DNA from: an uncultured delta proteobacterium
Lineage (GTDB): Bacteria > Myxococcota_A > Polyangia > Polyangiales > Ga0077539
Direction of reading: 5' to 3'
DNA: 7,990 nucleotides
Assembly (NCBI GenBank): GCA_903885885.1
Contig: CAISKJ010000124.1
Location: 1 to 7,990, forward strand
Under the pieces are notes generated by a model. It saw nothing but the letters and a program-made list of their open reading frames with translations, was not told the origin of the DNA and searched no databases. Below are positions 6,370-7,990 of the stretch, piece by piece. Within the stretch, counting starts at the first letter, position 1. Each line of letters starts with the position of its first letter. Made by a program: the position numbers and the translations under genes.

Positions 6370-7131
6370 ATGACGATCTATCACACAGGTTGCGCCGGGT
6401 TCGTGAAGCCGCGCGAGCGGTACACGGCGCGCCTCGACTACGTCGAGTTCGATCTTCGCGCCCCTACGCCTTCTCCCAAGGTGCTCGCCACCTGGAAGAA
6501 GCATCGCCCCGAGAACTTCACCTACGGCGTCGTGGCGCCTGCGAGCCTCTACGGCGACGCGTCGTGGCCCCTTCGCGACCCCGCCAAGGTGCGCTCCGAG
6601 CTCGACCGCCTCTGCAACAACATCGACGCCCTCGGCGCGCGCGTGGTGGTGCTCCGCACCCCCATGGCCGTGTCGCCGGGCAGCGTGGCGCTCGGTCGCC
6701 TCACGCCGGTGCTCGAGCGCCTCGTCAAGGTCGCCCCCGTCGTGGTGTGGGAGCCCTCGGGCCTCTGGGAGCGCGAGGCTGCCGTCGCGTACGCGCAGAA
6801 GCTCGGCGTGGTGGTGGCCTGCGACCCCCTGCACGACGAGGTGGCCGAGCCCATCGCGTACGCGCGCATGCGCGGCCTCGGCGTCGATCGGCGCTACCAC
6901 GTGGGGCGCCTCGAAGAGATCGCGACGAACCTCGCGGTGTGCGACGAGGCCTTCGTGGTGTTCGAATCGGGCGCGGCCTGGCGTGAGGCCCTCGGGTTTA
7001 CGGGCGTGGCGCAGGGCGTCGGCGCCGAGGCGATGCTCGAGGGCGAAGAGGCCGACGACGAAGACGGCGACGACGAGGACGACGACGACGACGGCGACTT
7101 CGAAGACGACGACGAGGAGGACGAGGGCTGA
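6370..7131 (+). CDS. DUF72 (YecE-like) protein with a highly acidic C-terminal tail
   Basis: 253 residues. Residues 1-215 resemble the DUF72/YecE family, a TIM-barrel-like fold of unknown biochemical role. Matching features are the N-terminal HTGCAGFV (5-12), VEFDLR (25-30), TWKKHRPENFTYGVVAP (41-57), ARVVVLRTP with a following Pro (90-98), VVVWEPSGLWERE (124-136) and ARMRGLGVDRRYHVGRLEEI (165-184, where the family usually has an R-x-HG segment). The match is rather divergent, so function should not be assumed from better-studied members. The tail (224-253) has 24 Asp/Glu in 30 residues and is coded largely by GAC/GAG/GAA. This is not typical of the family as I know it; it may bind metal or basic partners or aid solubility. 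ATG 6370 follows its own promoter. The stop overlaps the next start by one base (TGATG). Confidence 0.82.
   Translation: MTIYHTGCAGFVKPRERYTARLDYVEFDLRAPTPSPKVLATWKKHRPENFTYGVVAPASLYGDASWPLRDPAKVRSELDRLCNNIDALGARVVVLRTPMAVSPGSVALGRLTPVLERLVKVAPVVVWEPSGLWEREAAVAYAQKLGVVVACDPLHDEVAEPIAYARMRGLGVDRRYHVGRLEEIATNLAVCDEAFVVFESGAAWREALGFTGVAQGVGAEAMLEGEEADDEDGDDEDDDDDGDFEDDDEEDEG
7115..7120 (+). promoter_or_regulatory. Ribosome binding site for the GGT-like gene
   Basis: AGGAGG ten bases before ATG 7131, formed by the GAG-GAG codons of the acidic tail of the DUF72 protein. A second, closer purine run (GAGGG, 7123-7127) is too near the start to be optimal. The arrangement suggests translational coupling. 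Confidence 0.5.
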
Positions 7132-7990
7132 TGCGCAACGCGGTGATCGCGCGTGACCCCGTGGCGCAGGCCGCGGGGCTCGCGGTCGTGGGCGACGGCG
7201 CGACGGCCATCGACATGGTGCTCGCGGCGCTGCTCGCGGGCGCCGCGCGCAGCTCTGCGGCGTCGCTCTTCGGGGCGGCGGGGATCCTCGTGGCGGGGGT
7301 CGGCGCGGGCACGCACTTCATCGACGGTCGGGCGCGCGCGCCGGGCATCGGAGAGAAGCGCCCGAAGGCCCCCGACGACACCTCCGACCGATGGACGGCG
7401 GCCGTCCCCGGGCTCCTCGAAGGGGTGCTCGCGGCGCACGCGCGCTTCGGTACGAAGCCCCTCTCGGAGATCGTGCGCGCCGCGGTGGGCTCGGTGCGCG
7501 AGGGCGGCACCGACAAGGCCCTCGACGCGCGGCTCAAGTTCCTGATGCAGCTCCACCGCACGGGCATTTCGGCGATGGAGCGCGCGGGCGTTCTGCAGGG
7601 CGTGCTCAACACGGTGGGCCCCGCCACGGGCGGTGTGTTCACCAAGAGCGACCTCGTGCCGGTGCCCGCCACGGTGCGCGAGATGCCCATGTGCACCGAC
7701 GGCGAGAACGAGGTGCTCCTCCCCCCGCGCACGTCGGGGCGTTACGGCCCCAATCCGCCCGAGGCGCTGCCCTCGCTGCCGATCGAGAGCGCGATCGCGG
7801 TCGACATGCACGGCGTCATCGCGGTGGCCTCGTGGGTGGTGGCCCCCACGGCCACGACGCTCGAGGGCGTGTACGGCCTCGCGCTCCCGGCCCTGCTGCC
7901 GCCGCCGCGCAAGGGCGTGCCGCGGTGGCGCCCCGGCGAGGCGCTGCCCGTGGCGCTCCCCATGGCGGTGCTGCTCAACGACAGCAAGGC
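7131..7990 (+). CDS. Gamma-glutamyltranspeptidase-like protein, probably inactive, C-terminus outside the window
   Basis: 286 complete codons are present and the gene runs off the right edge. The order of motifs follows gamma-glutamyltranspeptidase (Ntn hydrolase family): VVGDGATAIDMVLAALLAG (19-37, where the family has GGNAVDAAVAA), THFIDGRARAPG (61-72, keeping the Arg of the substrate-site DxRE/DGR region), TAAVPGLLEGVLAAHARFG (89-107, the VPG motif) and VREGG (122-126). The nucleophile motif TTHxSVVD seems to be represented by IESAIAVD (218-225), without Thr-Thr-His. The PLSSM oxyanion motif appears as LPVALPM (272-278). The region between is shorter than in active enzymes, and no signal peptide is seen. 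Self-cleavage and transpeptidation are therefore unlikely; I read it as a pseudoenzyme, probably cytoplasmic. The family call rests on motif order only, and a distinct Ntn-like family is possible. It is coupled to the DUF72 gene by TGATG. Confidence 0.7.
   Translation, partial: MRNAVIARDPVAQAAGLAVVGDGATAIDMVLAALLAGAARSSAASLFGAAGILVAGVGAGTHFIDGRARAPGIGEKRPKAPDDTSDRWTAAVPGLLEGVLAAHARFGTKPLSEIVRAAVGSVREGGTDKALDARLKFLMQLHRTGISAMERAGVLQGVLNTVGPATGGVFTKSDLVPVPATVREMPMCTDGENEVLLPPRTSGRYGPNPPEALPSLPIESAIAVDMHGVIAVASWVVAPTATTLEGVYGLALPALLPPPRKGVPRWRPGEALPVALPMAVLLNDSK

Noticed and set aside
6894..7811. Leftward open frame of 305 codons opposite the DUF72 tail and GGT-like gene
   Set aside because: It contains a long poly-Ser run that is simply the antisense of the acidic tail, and the forward genes have clear family motifs and an overlapping start/stop.

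Overview
The window is very GC-rich, with strong G/C preference at third codon positions. It encodes a Ser/Thr kinase with PEGA domains, a lipoprotein combining a MopE-type acidic/Cys motif with a formylglycine-generating-enzyme (FGE) fold, and several secreted or membrane proteins of unknown role. This mix is typical of Myxococcota, perhaps the Polyangiales/Sandaracinaceae side. That placement is inferred from gene content, not from a marker gene.

Layout. On the left, three genes read leftwards. A kinase (start 3525) ends in an ATGA overlap with an FGE-fold lipoprotein (start 1936). After a 93-base gap comes the start of a further secreted or lipoprotein gene (start 253), which runs off the left edge. 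A 90-base divergent intergenic region (3526-3615) carries an outward-facing TATGGT -10-like hexamer on each strand. On the right, four genes read rightwards. The first is a single-pass envelope protein interrupted by one in-frame amber codon (3616-4608). It overlaps by ATGA a GT39-like multi-pass membrane glycosyltransferase (4605-6338). After a 31-base gap with its own promoter comes a DUF72 (YecE-like) protein with an extremely acidic tail (6370-7131). It overlaps by TGATG a gamma-glutamyltranspeptidase-like protein lacking the catalytic Thr motif, which runs off the right edge (7131-7990).

How the genes may work together. The kinase and the FGE-fold lipoprotein are probably translationally coupled and may form a signalling/envelope pair. 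The amber-interrupted protein and the GT39-like enzyme probably form an envelope glycosylation pair. DUF72 and the GGT-like protein form a third transcription unit. Three transcription starts appear to lie only a few bases before the start codon, without a Shine-Dalgarno sequence, while downstream genes in each unit mostly have one.

The points most worth attention are the in-frame TAG at 3985-3987, the kinase/TPR-PEGA junction with unusual topology, two apparent pseudoenzymes (FGE-like and GGT-like), and the shared near-leaderless promoter pattern. No RNA genes, CRISPR arrays, insertion sequences or mobile elements were seen.
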